From Lichenostomus cassidix (taxonomy: Eukaryota; Chordata; Aves; Passeriformes; Meliphagidae): 64,000 nt of DNA. Within the stretch, counting starts at the first letter, position 1; every line of letters begins with the position of its first letter. Location of the stretch: positions 9,453,122 to 9,517,121 of the forward strand of contig CM039180.1 of assembly GCA_008360975.2 (NCBI GenBank). Reading direction: 5' to 3'. Of the stretch, positions 13,037 through 22,955 are shown piece after piece. The position numbers and the translations under genes were made by a program. A model generated the notes under the pieces. That model had not been told where the DNA came from, searched no databases, and was given only the letters and a program-made list of their open reading frames with translations.

Positions 13037-13455
13037 ATCATAGAACTACAGAACCACAGAATCATTTAGGTTGGAAAAGACTTTTAAGATTATCCAGTTC
13101 AACTTCTAACCCAGCACTGCCAAGTCCACCACTAAACCATGTCCCTAGAAGCCACATCTACATGTCTTTTAAATACCTTCAGGTATGGTGACTCAACCAC
13201 TTCACTGGGTGGGGTCTGTTCCAGTACTTGACAATCCCTTCCATGAAGAAATTTTTTCTAACATCCCATCTAAACCTTCTCCAGTGCAACTTGAGGCCAT
13301 TTCTGTTTGTTCTATTACTTTTTACCTTCAACTCCTTTTCAGGCAGTTGTAGAGAGTGATAAGGCCTCTCATGAGCCTCCTTTTCTCCAGGCTAAACACC
13401 CCCAGCTCCCTCAGCTGCTCCTCATCACACTTGAGCTTTAGACCTTTCTCCAGGG
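13037..13455 (-). repeat. CR1 LINE 3' end, antisense
   Basis: The longest and clearest CR1 copy in the window, about 420 bp in minus orientation. Landmarks on the + strand in order are ACAGAATCATTTAGGTTGG, ACCACTAAACCATGTCCC, GATGGTGAC-like, CAACTTGAGGCCATTTC, CTCCTTTTCTCCAGGCTAAA and CAGCTCCCTCAGCTGCTC. It is 5' truncated and carries no intact frame. Sequence to the right (13456-13735) may continue the element in a very decayed state, but I could not confirm this. Confidence 0.95.
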
Positions 13456-14107
13456 TGATTGCACACAGACCTTGCCACACTTTTTGCTGTATTTCAGCAA
13501 GCACATTCTGGCTGAACCCAATAACATCTGAGGGTTCTGTCTAGCAAAGTATGTGTTACACTGAGCACAAAGGAGGAATGTGTTCAGCACAATGCTGATC
13601 AGGGCTGGCAAGAATAAAGCCAGTACAGATTTATTGCCTATAACAGCCCCCAAAAAGACACTTAAGACACTTGGTAACTGTGTGACATCTATCCACACAA
13701 GTGTCTTAAACTGTCACTGGCTTCAAAAAGTTTTCTGACAATGCTGATTACTGAAGAATGAGTTTATATACAAGCATAAAACCAGATTAATAAAACTTTG
13801 CATCTAGTGCTAACCTAATAAATTTCTTTTTTTATTTTTCCTTAAGTGTTCAAGAGGCAGAGGGCCCTGCTCTTTTGTCTTTAATGCTAGATTTGCAATG
13901 GTGTAAATAATATATGAAAACATAAATAATATATCCAGAAAGTGAAATAAAAGAGAAAGGCTTGATCATGAATTAATACTTGCTACTGATTAAGTGAACT
14001 GAGAAGAAGCCTTTGATGCAAATTAAATGTTGTAGTTTTGCAATAGGAACTTTTTTCTGACATGCAGACTACCATAGTCAGTTGAAACTTCCCCAGTACT
14101 TCCAGTG
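13456..14107. other. Intergenic sequence between two CR1 copies
   Basis: No gene recognised. It could include a decayed extension of the CR1 copy on the left. A T-rich tract lies near 13826-13840. Confidence 0.4.
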
Positions 14108-14200
14108 GAATCACAGAATAGAATCACAGAATCTCCTAGGCTGGAAAGGATCTCTAAGATTAGACTCCAACCATAAACCTAACCCTGCCAAGTCCACCAA
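14108..14200 (-). repeat. CR1 LINE 3' terminal fragment, antisense
   Basis: The + strand begins with a duplicated AATCACAGAAT motif, continues CCTAGGCTGGAAAGGATCTC and ends near CTGCCAAGTCCACC. This is the last ~90 bp of a CR1 tail in minus orientation. It differs from the copies at 4334 and 13037, so it is a separate insertion and probably a separate subfamily. Confidence 0.85.
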
Positions 14201-17180
14201 GTGACTGCAAAGCAAACTTTCTGTAAGATATCTCATTATATCAATACCTGTCGCTCCTGTGCTCCTTCACAGAAAGGTCTCAGTCAGATATGACAGGCAA
14301 TAAATTCAGAATGAGGTGAAGTAAGAATGAGGAAAGATTTACTTTCGTTGTTTGTCATTCAAGTGCTTAAAGAAGAAGACTTGTCAGCTGTAATAGATCT
14401 TTAGGAATCTCAATGCAGATAAATTACAAGAATTTCTGCAGTGCAGAAAGTTTTGTGAAGTACAAGTCACGTATTTAAAACAGTGACTGTGTAAGGAAAT
14501 AGTTTAATCAGCAAATGTAAAGAAATTGATTATTTAGGAGATTTTAATGGATTTTTAAAACTTCAGTATGAAACTACATTTGTGTTTATTTTTCCTGCAT
14601 TATGAGGAGGTGAAGACATACCAAGAAACTTAGCTCTGCTAGTTTTATGTTTTAAGTCAATCACACTTTCTGGTTGAAGGTAATGGGAACTCATTTGAGC
14701 CTTTTACTCAGATCCATGCACAGCTGTGGGATGAGGTCACCATTTATAAACATTCTGCATCTTCATTAAATAATTGGCAAATTAATGAATTTTTTGCTAT
14801 AATTAATTTGGTGAAGCAAATGACTGGGCAATTATTAAATAACAAATTGCTTATGGAATAAATCCTGTTTTATTTTCTTCCCCATGCTTCAGACTGGCAT
14901 TGGATTCCTGAGTTTCAGGTTGAAAAAAGGCAAAATTTCAAAATCTGACTTCCAGCTTCACTTAATTTTACAGGAAAACTGTTATTTGATTCCACTTTTT
15001 CTCAAAACTCGGCTCCAATTCAAGTTTGCCTGTAAAGCCTGCAGGCTGATCTGGAGGTGTCTATCACAGATCTTCCCAGAATGCCACACAGGTACCCCTT
15101 GTCAACTTCCATTTCTAGCCCTGGCTGCTCCTCCACACCTCAACCATCTTGTTTGGAGCTAACCTGTGTATTTCTCCTCCATGCTGTAGCCACATATAGA
15201 CAACCTCTCTCTTTCATCCCTGAGTTTCAGTGAGCTCCACAGGCATTCACTTACAGTGTTCACTGTAGGATTACTTTGCAGAGGTTGTTGTAAACAGCAC
15301 AGTAGCTTTAAACATTTCTCTATTAAATCATAGCGCTCTTTCCTCCAGAATCTTTTTTCCCTTTTCAGCTATTGTTCAGTGTATTAGTACTGATGTCACA
15401 ATTCAGACCTAATGGTATGAGGTGGGTGTCAATCCATGCATTGCACAGTTCCATTGGTAGCCATGTGCTACTGCTGTTGGAACTATTAGCAGCTATAATC
15501 ACTGCCCTAAGAAGCTCTAAAGGCATCAGAAGTGTAGGCTTACAGAAAATCATACTAATGATGAAAGAAACATTAATGTGTAACCCTATACTTATCTATT
15601 TATTATTTTGCATTATCACTCTCTGATTTTCTGGTCTGCTTTACATTATATTGAAACTGTACATGTGAGTAAGGGTGGTCTCGCTTATTCTCACCTACTG
15701 AAACAATCTCCTCTGTGTATTTGCATAGCTACTTGCACCCTCTCTTTCCCAGACCAACATGTGAATACATTTCTGCTTGCCCACTCCAGTCGGTTCTCCA
15801 CTGGAAGAGCTCCTCTTTCCCAGCTCAGTGGCTTGCTCAACAGGCCCCTGGGGGCAGCACAGCTGGGAATTGAACATGAGCACTTTCCTGCTGAGATGAA
15901 AAGGGCACAAACTTGAGCTTTCAGGTAGGGAAGGAGCCAGGTGGGAAATTCCCTTTTATTCTGGATGGGTGTTGCCAGAGTGTTAATCCATTACTGTGTT
16001 GCCCACTGCAAAACCATAGGTGTTTTGGGGCAGAGCTAACTGAAGAACACAACTAACTGGTTCCTGACAACTCAGGTTCCTGATAACATCAGTTTAGGCA
16101 TGAACATGAGCAAAACTTCAGAGTCCTATCAAGGAGCAGAATCAGTATTTTTGGTCAATATTCATGTTCATAACTGAATTGATGTTACCTTGATACTGAT
16201 AATGCTACTCAGTGTGACAGCCCAAGAATGAGGAGATGCCTTAAATTAGACTGTAAGAAGTAAATTCATCAAGGTCTTGTGCAACATGAGCTAGTTCACA
16301 TCTCCACCCCCTTTCCTCTGTGCATTTCACCAAACCTTTAGTCCACTCCCCAACATCTTCTTTCTACCCTGGATCTCCTCATGATACATCCTATACAAAG
16401 CAGGATTTTTGTGCCACAAGGCCATTACCCTGCTCTTTGCCTCGGCATCCCTGTGGGGAAGTGGAGGTGCTCAGGTGAGCAGTTACAGGTAAGTATCCAA
16501 AGCATTGCCACTGCATATGGCAAAACTGTAAGGCCTGTGGGGACCTACAAAAGCTGGGCTAGAGATACTCTTCACACTGTTTAAGTCTAAAGGCTGCAAA
16601 ATCATTTTAGAAAATGCTATTTCAGACTTGCATCCAAACCCTGAATCCTACGTACCTAGAGGTAGGTGGATAGGTGAAGACAACTGGGAGTTCTTCCCAC
16701 CAGCTCCCAAGTGCCAGCTCCAATCCAGAAACAATGTAGATGAGTGACTGCATGCTTTACAGATTGCAACCGAAATATCGTGCTGGCTTTGAGCCCAGGC
16801 AATGTGAACACTCAATTCTTCATTTGTGGATCTCAGTTTTGATCCCTTTGCCACCTTTAAAATAGAGATGAGCCCTTTCCTGCTTTATAGAAATTGCTGT
16901 GAGTTAATACATTCAAGGTAGTGTGACTCTTAAATACAAAGAATGTGAAAACAACATGAATACTGGGTCTACTCTTTAGTTTTCACCTGTTGAACAAATA
17001 AAGTAAAAATATGTAAGCATATAAAAATAAAAAAGAAACCAACCCACAGATTGAAAAGAAAATCAAATTTGTCACTGAACTTTTCACTGCTTTAGCAAAC
17101 AAGCTAAGAAATATTTCCCTGGATTACTTTCTTAATTTCTACCAAGAACGTATAGTTGCCACAGAGACTGGTGTGCGTGA
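14201..17180. other. Proximal upstream region, nothing recognised
   Basis: About 3 kb directly 5' of the CpG island. It has no recognisable exon, repeat or RNA gene. It would contain proximal enhancers of CACNA2D1 if they exist, but I see no clustered motif that justifies marking one. Confidence 0.5.
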
Positions 17181-17418
17181 GCATGGGTAAACGAAGGCAG
17201 GGGAGAGGGAATGCCTCCTCTGAATTTCCAGAGGGATCTGAAATGAATATCCGCGTTGGGGATGCGGCGGGGCGCGGCTGAAGCCCGAGCACTCCGGCAC
17301 TGCTCCCGGGGCAGCTTCTCGAGGCGCTCAGGGACCCTGCGGGGTCGGGACTCCGCGAAGGGCCGGGCGGCTCCGCGGGGCTGAGCAGCGCTGCTCCAGC
17401 CGGCCGCGGGCAGAGCGG

Positions 17419-17454
17419 CATTTATAGACACATCCATAAAATATCTATTTAAAT
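17419..17454 (+). promoter_or_regulatory. AT-rich patch within CpG island (TATA-like/MEF2-like)
   Basis: A sharply bounded AT-rich segment embedded in GC-rich sequence. It contains CATTTATAGAC, CCATAAAATA and CTATTTAAAT. These resemble TATA or MEF2/CArG half-matches, but none is a perfect consensus. It could be an upstream alternative core promoter or a protein-binding island. There is no direct evidence for either. Confidence 0.3.
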
Positions 17455-17550
17455 CGCAGCCCCGACTGGTGGCACACGGGCTGCGCGCGGCTGCTGCCGC
17501 CGCCGAGAAGGGAGGAGGGGGCTGGAATTAAAATAAGGCACGAAGCGGTT

Positions 17551-17560
17551 TTAAAAATAG
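17551..17560 (+). promoter_or_regulatory. MEF2-type site
   Basis: TTAAAAATAG matches the MEF2 consensus YTAWWWWTAR at every position and sits about 30 bp upstream of the main GC-box cluster. MEF2 factors drive muscle and neuronal genes, the tissues in which alpha-2/delta-1 is abundant (established knowledge). That this particular site is used is inference. Confidence 0.45.
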
Positions 17561-17585
17561 CGTGGGGGCTGCGCGGGGCGGCGCA

Positions 17586-17600
17586 GGGCGGGGCGGGGCG
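17586..17600 (+). promoter_or_regulatory. Overlapping GC boxes (Sp/KLF sites)
   Basis: GGGCGGGGCGGGGCGG contains a perfect extended GC box (GGGGCGGGGC at 17590-17599) overlapping two further GGGCGG cores. Clusters like this are typical of CpG-island promoters without a strict TATA box. The transcription start is probably downstream of it and upstream of 17900, but no initiator can be assigned with confidence. Another GC box, GGGGGCGGG, lies at 18100-18108. Confidence 0.6.
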
Positions 17601-17900
17601 GCGGCAGCGCGGCCCCGGGGCGGCCCGGCCGCGGAGTTGCTGCGCGCCTTGTATGGAGCGCGGCCGCCGCAGGGCCCGCCGCTCGCCCCCGCCGCTCGCC
17701 GCGACTTTGCCCGCTGCCGGCACGGAAGGCAGGAGCCGGCAGCGATCCGCCCGTCTGCAACTCTCTGCCCTGCCTGCCTCCTCTTCTTTCAGGAGCCGCC
17801 ACCCCGCCTGCCTCTCTCCTGCTCCTTCTGCTGGGGAATAAATCAGGGAAGGACGCGCGCACACACACGCAGAGTAGGATCTGTTACAAAAGTAGCGCTG

Positions 17901-17942
17901 ATGGCGGCGGATCAGATGGAGCCGGAGCTGCTGCTGGAGTAG
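17901..17942 (+). CDS. Upstream ORF in the CACNA2D1 5' leader (13 codons)
   Basis: An ATG followed by 12 sense codons and TAG, encoding MAADQMEPELLLE. It lies 292 nt before the main start codon and in a different frame (frame 0 against frame 1). Its Kozak context is partial: G at +4 but C at -3, which suggests leaky scanning. A second ATG is in frame at codon 6. Whether it lies in the mature leader depends on the transcription start, which I can only place loosely upstream. If transcribed, it would be expected to lower or condition translation of the calcium-channel subunit. No function of the peptide itself is implied. Confidence 0.5.
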   Translation: MAADQMEPELLLE

Positions 17943-18234
17943 CAGAGAGTGGAGTATCTCTCGTTCGCTCGCTCTCTTTTCTCTGTTTCGCCTCTTCCCC
18001 CACTCCACCCACAGATCTCCATCGTTTCTCCTCCTCCTCCTCCCCACCCTCGGCCGCGCTCCCGCTTCTCCGCGCATCTCTGGGCTGCGCCTCCTGCGAG
18101 GGGGCGGGTGGGGGGAGCGGAGGAGGCTTTAAAGAACCACGGCCCCCCCGCACCGCCACACACACCGTAATTGAATTTATTATTATTGCCGTCTCGCCGA
18201 CTTGGGGAAGGGGGATCGATCTTCGATCAGGAAG

Positions 18235-18329
18235 ATGGCTGCTGGCTGGCTGCTGTTCTTTAGCCTGACACTTTTCCAGTCCCTGGTGATGAACCACTCC
18301 TCGGAGGGACCCTTCCCCTCGGCCACCAC
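18235..18329 (+). CDS. CACNA2D1: CACNA2D1 coding exon 1 (partial gene): alpha-2/delta-1 signal peptide
   Basis: Encodes 31 residues plus two bases of codon 32. It begins MAAGWLLFFSLTLFQSL and continues VMNHSSEGPFPSAT. This matches the vertebrate alpha-2/delta-1 N-terminus (family pattern MAAG.LL..LTLFQSL......EPFPSA.T). The product is a GPI-anchored, mostly extracellular auxiliary subunit that promotes surface delivery and current of CaV1/CaV2 channels and binds gabapentinoids. This exon supplies the signal peptide (hydrophobic core about residues 5-19, cleavage expected near residue 24) and the first mature residues. The VWA, Cache and delta portions lie in later exons outside the window. 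The start is fixed by in-frame stops at 18130 (TAA) and 18172 (TGA) and by a strong Kozak context (A at -3, G at +4). The exon ends in phase 2, as I recall for the mammalian gene. An NHS sequon at residues 20-22 lies inside the signal peptide, so it is probably not glycosylated in the mature protein. Confidence 0.94.
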
Positions 18330-18335
18330 GTAAGT
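18330..18335 (+). other. CACNA2D1: 5' splice donor of CACNA2D1 intron 1
   Basis: GTAAGT directly follows ...GCCACCAC and is a perfect match to the U1-complementary donor core. It cuts codon 32 after its second base (phase 2). It falls where conserved exon 1 coding similarity ends, so the exon boundary is well supported. Confidence 0.92.
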
Positions 18336-18341
18336 CCCGCC

Positions 18342-18385
18342 GGGCTCCGGGGGTGCGGGGCGGGGGCACGGCGGGGCCGGGGGCG
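18342..18385 (+). other. G-rich tract at the start of intron 1 (G-quadruplex/R-loop candidate)
   Basis: Immediately after the donor the non-template strand carries six G runs of three to five bases separated by one to five bases, between CGGGCTCCGGGGG and GGCCGGGGGCG. This exceeds the minimal four-run G-quadruplex pattern and gives strong G-over-C skew in the direction of transcription, the sequence setting in which promoter-proximal R-loops form. The structure is predicted from composition only. Confidence 0.5.
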
Positions 18386-21300
18386 CTCCTCGGCGCCAGG
18401 GACAGCGACAATACAAAGGGAAATCAAGTTAGTCCGGGCGGAAAGTGGCGATGGGAGAAAATTGTGGATTTTCGGTTGCTTTAGCTTAGAAAAGAGTCAG
18501 GCTAGCAGAAGGTCCCGCCGGGGCGGTCGCCGGGAGGGGGAAGCTCCGGTGACGGCCGGCGGCGGGACTTTTGAGGTAAAGGCTTCGCCTGGGAATCCCG
18601 CTCCGGAGCGGCTCCCAAATACACCCCGTCAGGTCATCCTTGCCGGGAAGAAAGTTTCGAGTTACACAGAGTCCGCCCCTTCCTCCCACTGAGGTTATTC
18701 CAGCCTGGATGGAGTTTCAACACTGTTTACAAAAAAATCTGAAAACTTTCGCAATTTTATTAAAATCCACGCGGAAGGCGGATTTCGTTGCGTTTCCGCA
18801 GCCGGCACGGGCAGCGGGCAGGCGGGCACGGCTGGGAATTCCCAACCCCAGCTCCGGCCTGGCGGGGCTCCAGCGCACCCGCGGAGCTCGGGGCTGCTGT
18901 GGCTCCGCGGGTGCGCAGCCTGGCTCCCGCCGGAGGGGCTTTCGCACGCTTCGAGCTGAAGAGCTGCTTTCTGCAGCCTTGGCCTTGCAGATCGGTACTT
19001 CTCAGAAATACCTCGGCGAGAGCTGAAGGATGCTCGCGGTGCACGCAGCTCGGTGCCTTGCCTGGCCCTGAGATAGAAATCTTTAAAGCGCTGCGGAATT
19101 ATTAGCATGAAAGTGTTGCCCAGAGCAGTGCAAAGATCAAATAATAATGATGCAATAAAAGAAAGGCGAAGGGAAGCCAATACATCATATTGAAGATTCG
19201 CCTATAGATAGGAAAAAGAAAATCCACGACAAAGCACTATGTGATCGTGTTTTCTTCCCTTTTCTTCTCTCTCACCTCATTATTTTTATCTTCTTTTTGT
19301 TTGGTTGGTTTTTTGAAGCACTTACCTTAGTCCCCGAATCTGGGTTAAAGCTAGCAGTAGGTAACTTTTAAGTGGATGACTCACTTCAATGCATTTTACA
19401 TAAGAAAAACAGTGCTAATGGTAGTCTTTCCTCATTGTTTAACACTGGGTGGAATTTATTGGTGTCGTTCTGCCTGGGCAGAAGGATGAGTTTGCAGTAA
19501 TTACCAGCAATGCATTTTCACCAATTAGTACTGCTGGTAGATTGTTATAATTGGATTCAGTTCTGAGTATCGGTTCCATTATGAAAGACTCAAAGGGATG
19601 CTCGCACTGTTAAATGAAAGGAATACAAAGATAAGTGCAGAAGAGCCACTTAATATCTCCTAAGTTGAATAAATACAGCCTTTGATTGTAGGGAAAACTA
19701 GCTTTTAAAATATTCTCGTGCTGCAGTTTATAAAGATGTGCCTTGTAGAAGCAAGCGTAGCAAAATACAAACCCAGGGCTTTAAAATTCATTGTTTTCAT
19801 GTGTTTGAGCTCCCGTATTTACGGTTCTCTGAGCTCTGGTGTTTACGGTTTCTCACTGAGCTGATAAGGTTATCATACGCAACTAATTACAATTTATCTT
19901 TTACATGGATTTTTCTGAGTTTGAAAGAGAAAGAAAAATGGAACCCAGTGAAATTAAAATAATACTGTATAAAAAGAATATGTATAATTTCAAATAGAAG
20001 TCTAGATCACTTTTTAACATAATAATAGGTGATATTCTTTTAAAACTGGTTTTGTCTCTTCATCTATTTTTGCTAAGTCCCTTAAGAATTTACCTTTATT
20101 GACAGTCATGATAATAGAAATTGACAACAGTGAAACATACAGCTTTAATTATAATTATGCCTAAGATAAAGTAATTCAAAATATTATGTTAGTCATCAAC
20201 ATTTCCATGTTCTACACAGTCTGCTTGCTGTTGGCTCTCTTTTTTTCTCATTGTTTTTGAAATATCAGAGAAATAATCTATAGCAAGTGTCCGTCCTTCA
20301 TAGCACCGTTTCCCTTTTGAAATGGAATCAAAGTGCAAGCAAGGCTTAGTTTGTTTAGAAGGCAGCACACAACAGGTTGATGCAGGGAGAGCTGCTTAGC
20401 AAAAAGTAATGATGTAACAGGTGAAGCAGAAACAATTTTTCTACTCTTTTTTAAGACTTGACAGCAGTGTTTCATTTCCTACTAAAAATTACAAATGGGG
20501 AAGAACAAAGAGAAATGACGCAAATGCTCTTAATGTAAAAGATATTATATATTAAGAATATTAAAAATAGGAATAAAAAAAAAACACGGGAGAGGAGAAT
20601 AAAGGAAAGAAAGGCCATGAATAATTGAAGAACTGGAGGTTTGCTGATATTATGTACTTAGCTACCTGCTTTCTCCCCATAATTTTCAGGCTCTTTTTTC
20701 TCTTAGTTAAAAAGTTAGTCTGAGGAAGCAGGATTTCCCAGCTGTTGTGTGAAAAATGTGCATATTCAGGGCTATACAGTATATAATTTGTTCAACAACT
20801 CATTATTATACAATCATTTTTTCTTCAGTCATCTGTTTCTTCTGCATTAATAAATATTTTAACACGTGCTTTTACTAAAACATTCAGAAGTCCCTATCAC
20901 CAATGCAATAATATACTAGCATGTAGCACTCTTAGCAAGAAATGTTGAAGGTTTATGCAATGCATGATTGATAGAATCCCAGTAATTTGATTAATTTTAA
21001 TTCTCTGATAAGGCAAAAAGGTCCTGATATATTTACCCCGAAAAATACAGAGATTTTCAGGTGAAGGTTTGTGTTGTATGAAATGGTAGCATTAATTTTT
21101 CATTGCAAATCTCAGCAGGTGGTATTGCATTCGTTGCTTCCGGTGTTGAAATATTTCACTGCAAATATTGAAGAAGACTTTCCTTAAGTAAACTATTTAA
21201 GTGTAGTAGTAATTGTGTTCTGATCTGAGCTGTAAGGCTTGGCTGCTGATTGATGCCTCTTGCATTCCATTGAAATGTATCATGTTAATTGTGTCATGTA

Positions 21301-21745
21301 TTAGGGGTCTGTCTGCTCATACAAGGTACCATGTTCTTACTTCTAACACACCAACTCCAAGTCCTGCAGTTACACATGCAACACAGCGGATATTTTGCAC
21401 TTAGATGAGAATATTGTATGTAGTACTCCTGGCACTATAACCACACTCCTTTTATCACAGTATGCAAAGCACTTCTTTCTTTGTAGCTATATATATTTAT
21501 CATTCACATCTGTACAGATTTCAGAAAAAAACATACTGTCAAGTATACAAGGTTTGGATGTTTCCTGATAACGAGAGCACAGGACTCAGTTTATTTCTGT
21601 TCTTTTCTCTATACTGAATGGAGAGAGATAGTCTTGTGTTTAAGTATATATTGTAATTCCTAAGTATCCTTTTGGCACAGCATGTTGATATTGTTACTGA
21701 CAGTGAGTAATGTACTACATAAAGATACACCTACTGCTTTCTGAT

Positions 21746-21781
21746 AATAAACTTGTTCCTACTGATTAAAAAAAAAAAAAA
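21746..21781 (+). other. Polyadenylation hexamer followed by A14 tract
   Basis: AATAAA at 21746-21751 is followed 16 nt later by 14 consecutive A residues at 21768-21781 and then an A-rich ACAACAAC tail. This spacing is what a reverse-transcribed mRNA 3' end looks like. The preceding ~500 bp is AT-rich and resembles a 3' UTR in texture, but I recognise no parent gene. Chance co-occurrence in AT-rich intron is possible. Confidence 0.3.
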
Positions 21782-22854
21782 CAACAACAAAAAAACAACC
21801 AAACTAAACATATTTTAATTTTTATAACCCTACAGATGAAGCCTTTCAAAATCAAGGGACTGTTTCTGTAGTTACTTTATCATTGTGGATATATCTTAAT
21901 GTTTGTTCTTTCCCCCCACCTCTAATTTTCTTCTGCCACTCCTTTTCTCTCTTTCCTTTATCTTTTAAGACATTTTCGTCCTCGGTCACCTTTCTGTATG
22001 TATATATTACATTATATATTATATTCAAGACAGATCTGCCAGTTAGATAAAACGGTGTAAAACACTGGTGGATAAAGATGATATAAGAGGATAAAAATAG
22101 TATACCTATGAACATGAACATATGTCTATATGTATGCATACAGGACATTTTTAGAAAAGAAGTTCTGTATTCCCACTTTTTTACTTGCATGAATCATCTT
22201 TACTGTTTTGGTGTCATTAGGACAACTCAGGGATGTCTATATGAGTCATATGAATTGCAGCTTGCACAACTGGGACATTCATATTTTTGGCTTCTGCACA
22301 TGGACCTAACAAGTGTAGATCCTGCTGAGAGTGTGGCTGGGCTTGGCACTCAGCATCAGTTTCTCTATGGCAGCAGTGACCAAAGGTAGATAGATGGCAT
22401 TGCTGATGTTTTCTTTTCATCTGTTTCTACTGTCAGACTTAGGAATTTTGACACCTCTTATATACATAAAATCCCATTTTTAGCTTAAAGTCTGTGATAG
22501 AAGAATGGCAGTTAAACTGCTGATGTTAATTAGAAAAGACTGCTGTATTAATGGATTATAAAATATCAGGCTCTTTCTCATTTGAAAATTGGTATTTTTC
22601 CAACCTATTTAAAAATACTCACTATTAGGAAAAAAAATAAAGTACTGAAGTGTAGCTTCTTATCAGTGGATTGGAAAGAGAGCCAAAAGATATTCTCTAC
22701 TTAGAATCAGGGAAGTGCAATATCACCTCTTAGTGTTTTCTCAGCAGCATGTCTAAAAGCTGAGCATTATGCAAGATGCTTAAACCCACTGATATTTTAA
22801 AGAGTGTTGCTCCAATCCATTCTTCTAGTAGAAACAGAATAAGTGTGAAACAGG

Positions 22855-22955
22855 TTGTTGATTGGTGGTGTTTATTTTGGTGTTTTGGTGGGATTTTTTT
22901 GATTTTGTGGTGGGAGGGTTTCTTGTTGTTTGTTTTTGGTTTGTTGTTTTTTTTA
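22855..22955 (+). repeat. GT-rich purine/pyrimidine-skewed tract
   Basis: About 100 bp in which the + strand is almost only G and T, with repeated TTTTGGTG, GGTGGGATT and TTGTTG units. A and C are nearly absent. It is an imperfect simple sequence without a fixed period. Overlapping frames through it (Phe/Leu/Trp/Gly-rich) are compositional. Confidence 0.65.

Larger units (their letters stand above)
17181..19080. promoter_or_regulatory. CpG island spanning the CACNA2D1 promoter and exon 1
   Basis: Base composition changes sharply from AT-rich to GC-rich near 17.2 kb and back near 19.1 kb. CG dinucleotides are frequent throughout, densest at 17250-17750 and 18330-18620, and scarce elsewhere in the window. 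The island contains the start codon and first splice donor of CACNA2D1, consistent with a CpG-island promoter of a broadly or neuronally expressed gene. The long overlapping frames on both strands here (for example 17445-18077 minus and 18695-19180 minus) result from low stop-codon density in GC-rich DNA and encode Arg/Ala/Pro/Gly-rich nonsense. The edges are judged by eye. Confidence 0.92.

Noticed and set aside
17445..18077. 210-codon open frame on the minus strand across the promoter, plus several other long frames on both strands at 17.1-19.2 kb
   Set aside because: They occur in GC-rich CpG-island DNA where stops are rare, overlap each other in many frames, and translate into Arg/Ala/Pro/Gly-rich sequence without domains. 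The real coding exon (18235-18329) is in a different frame.
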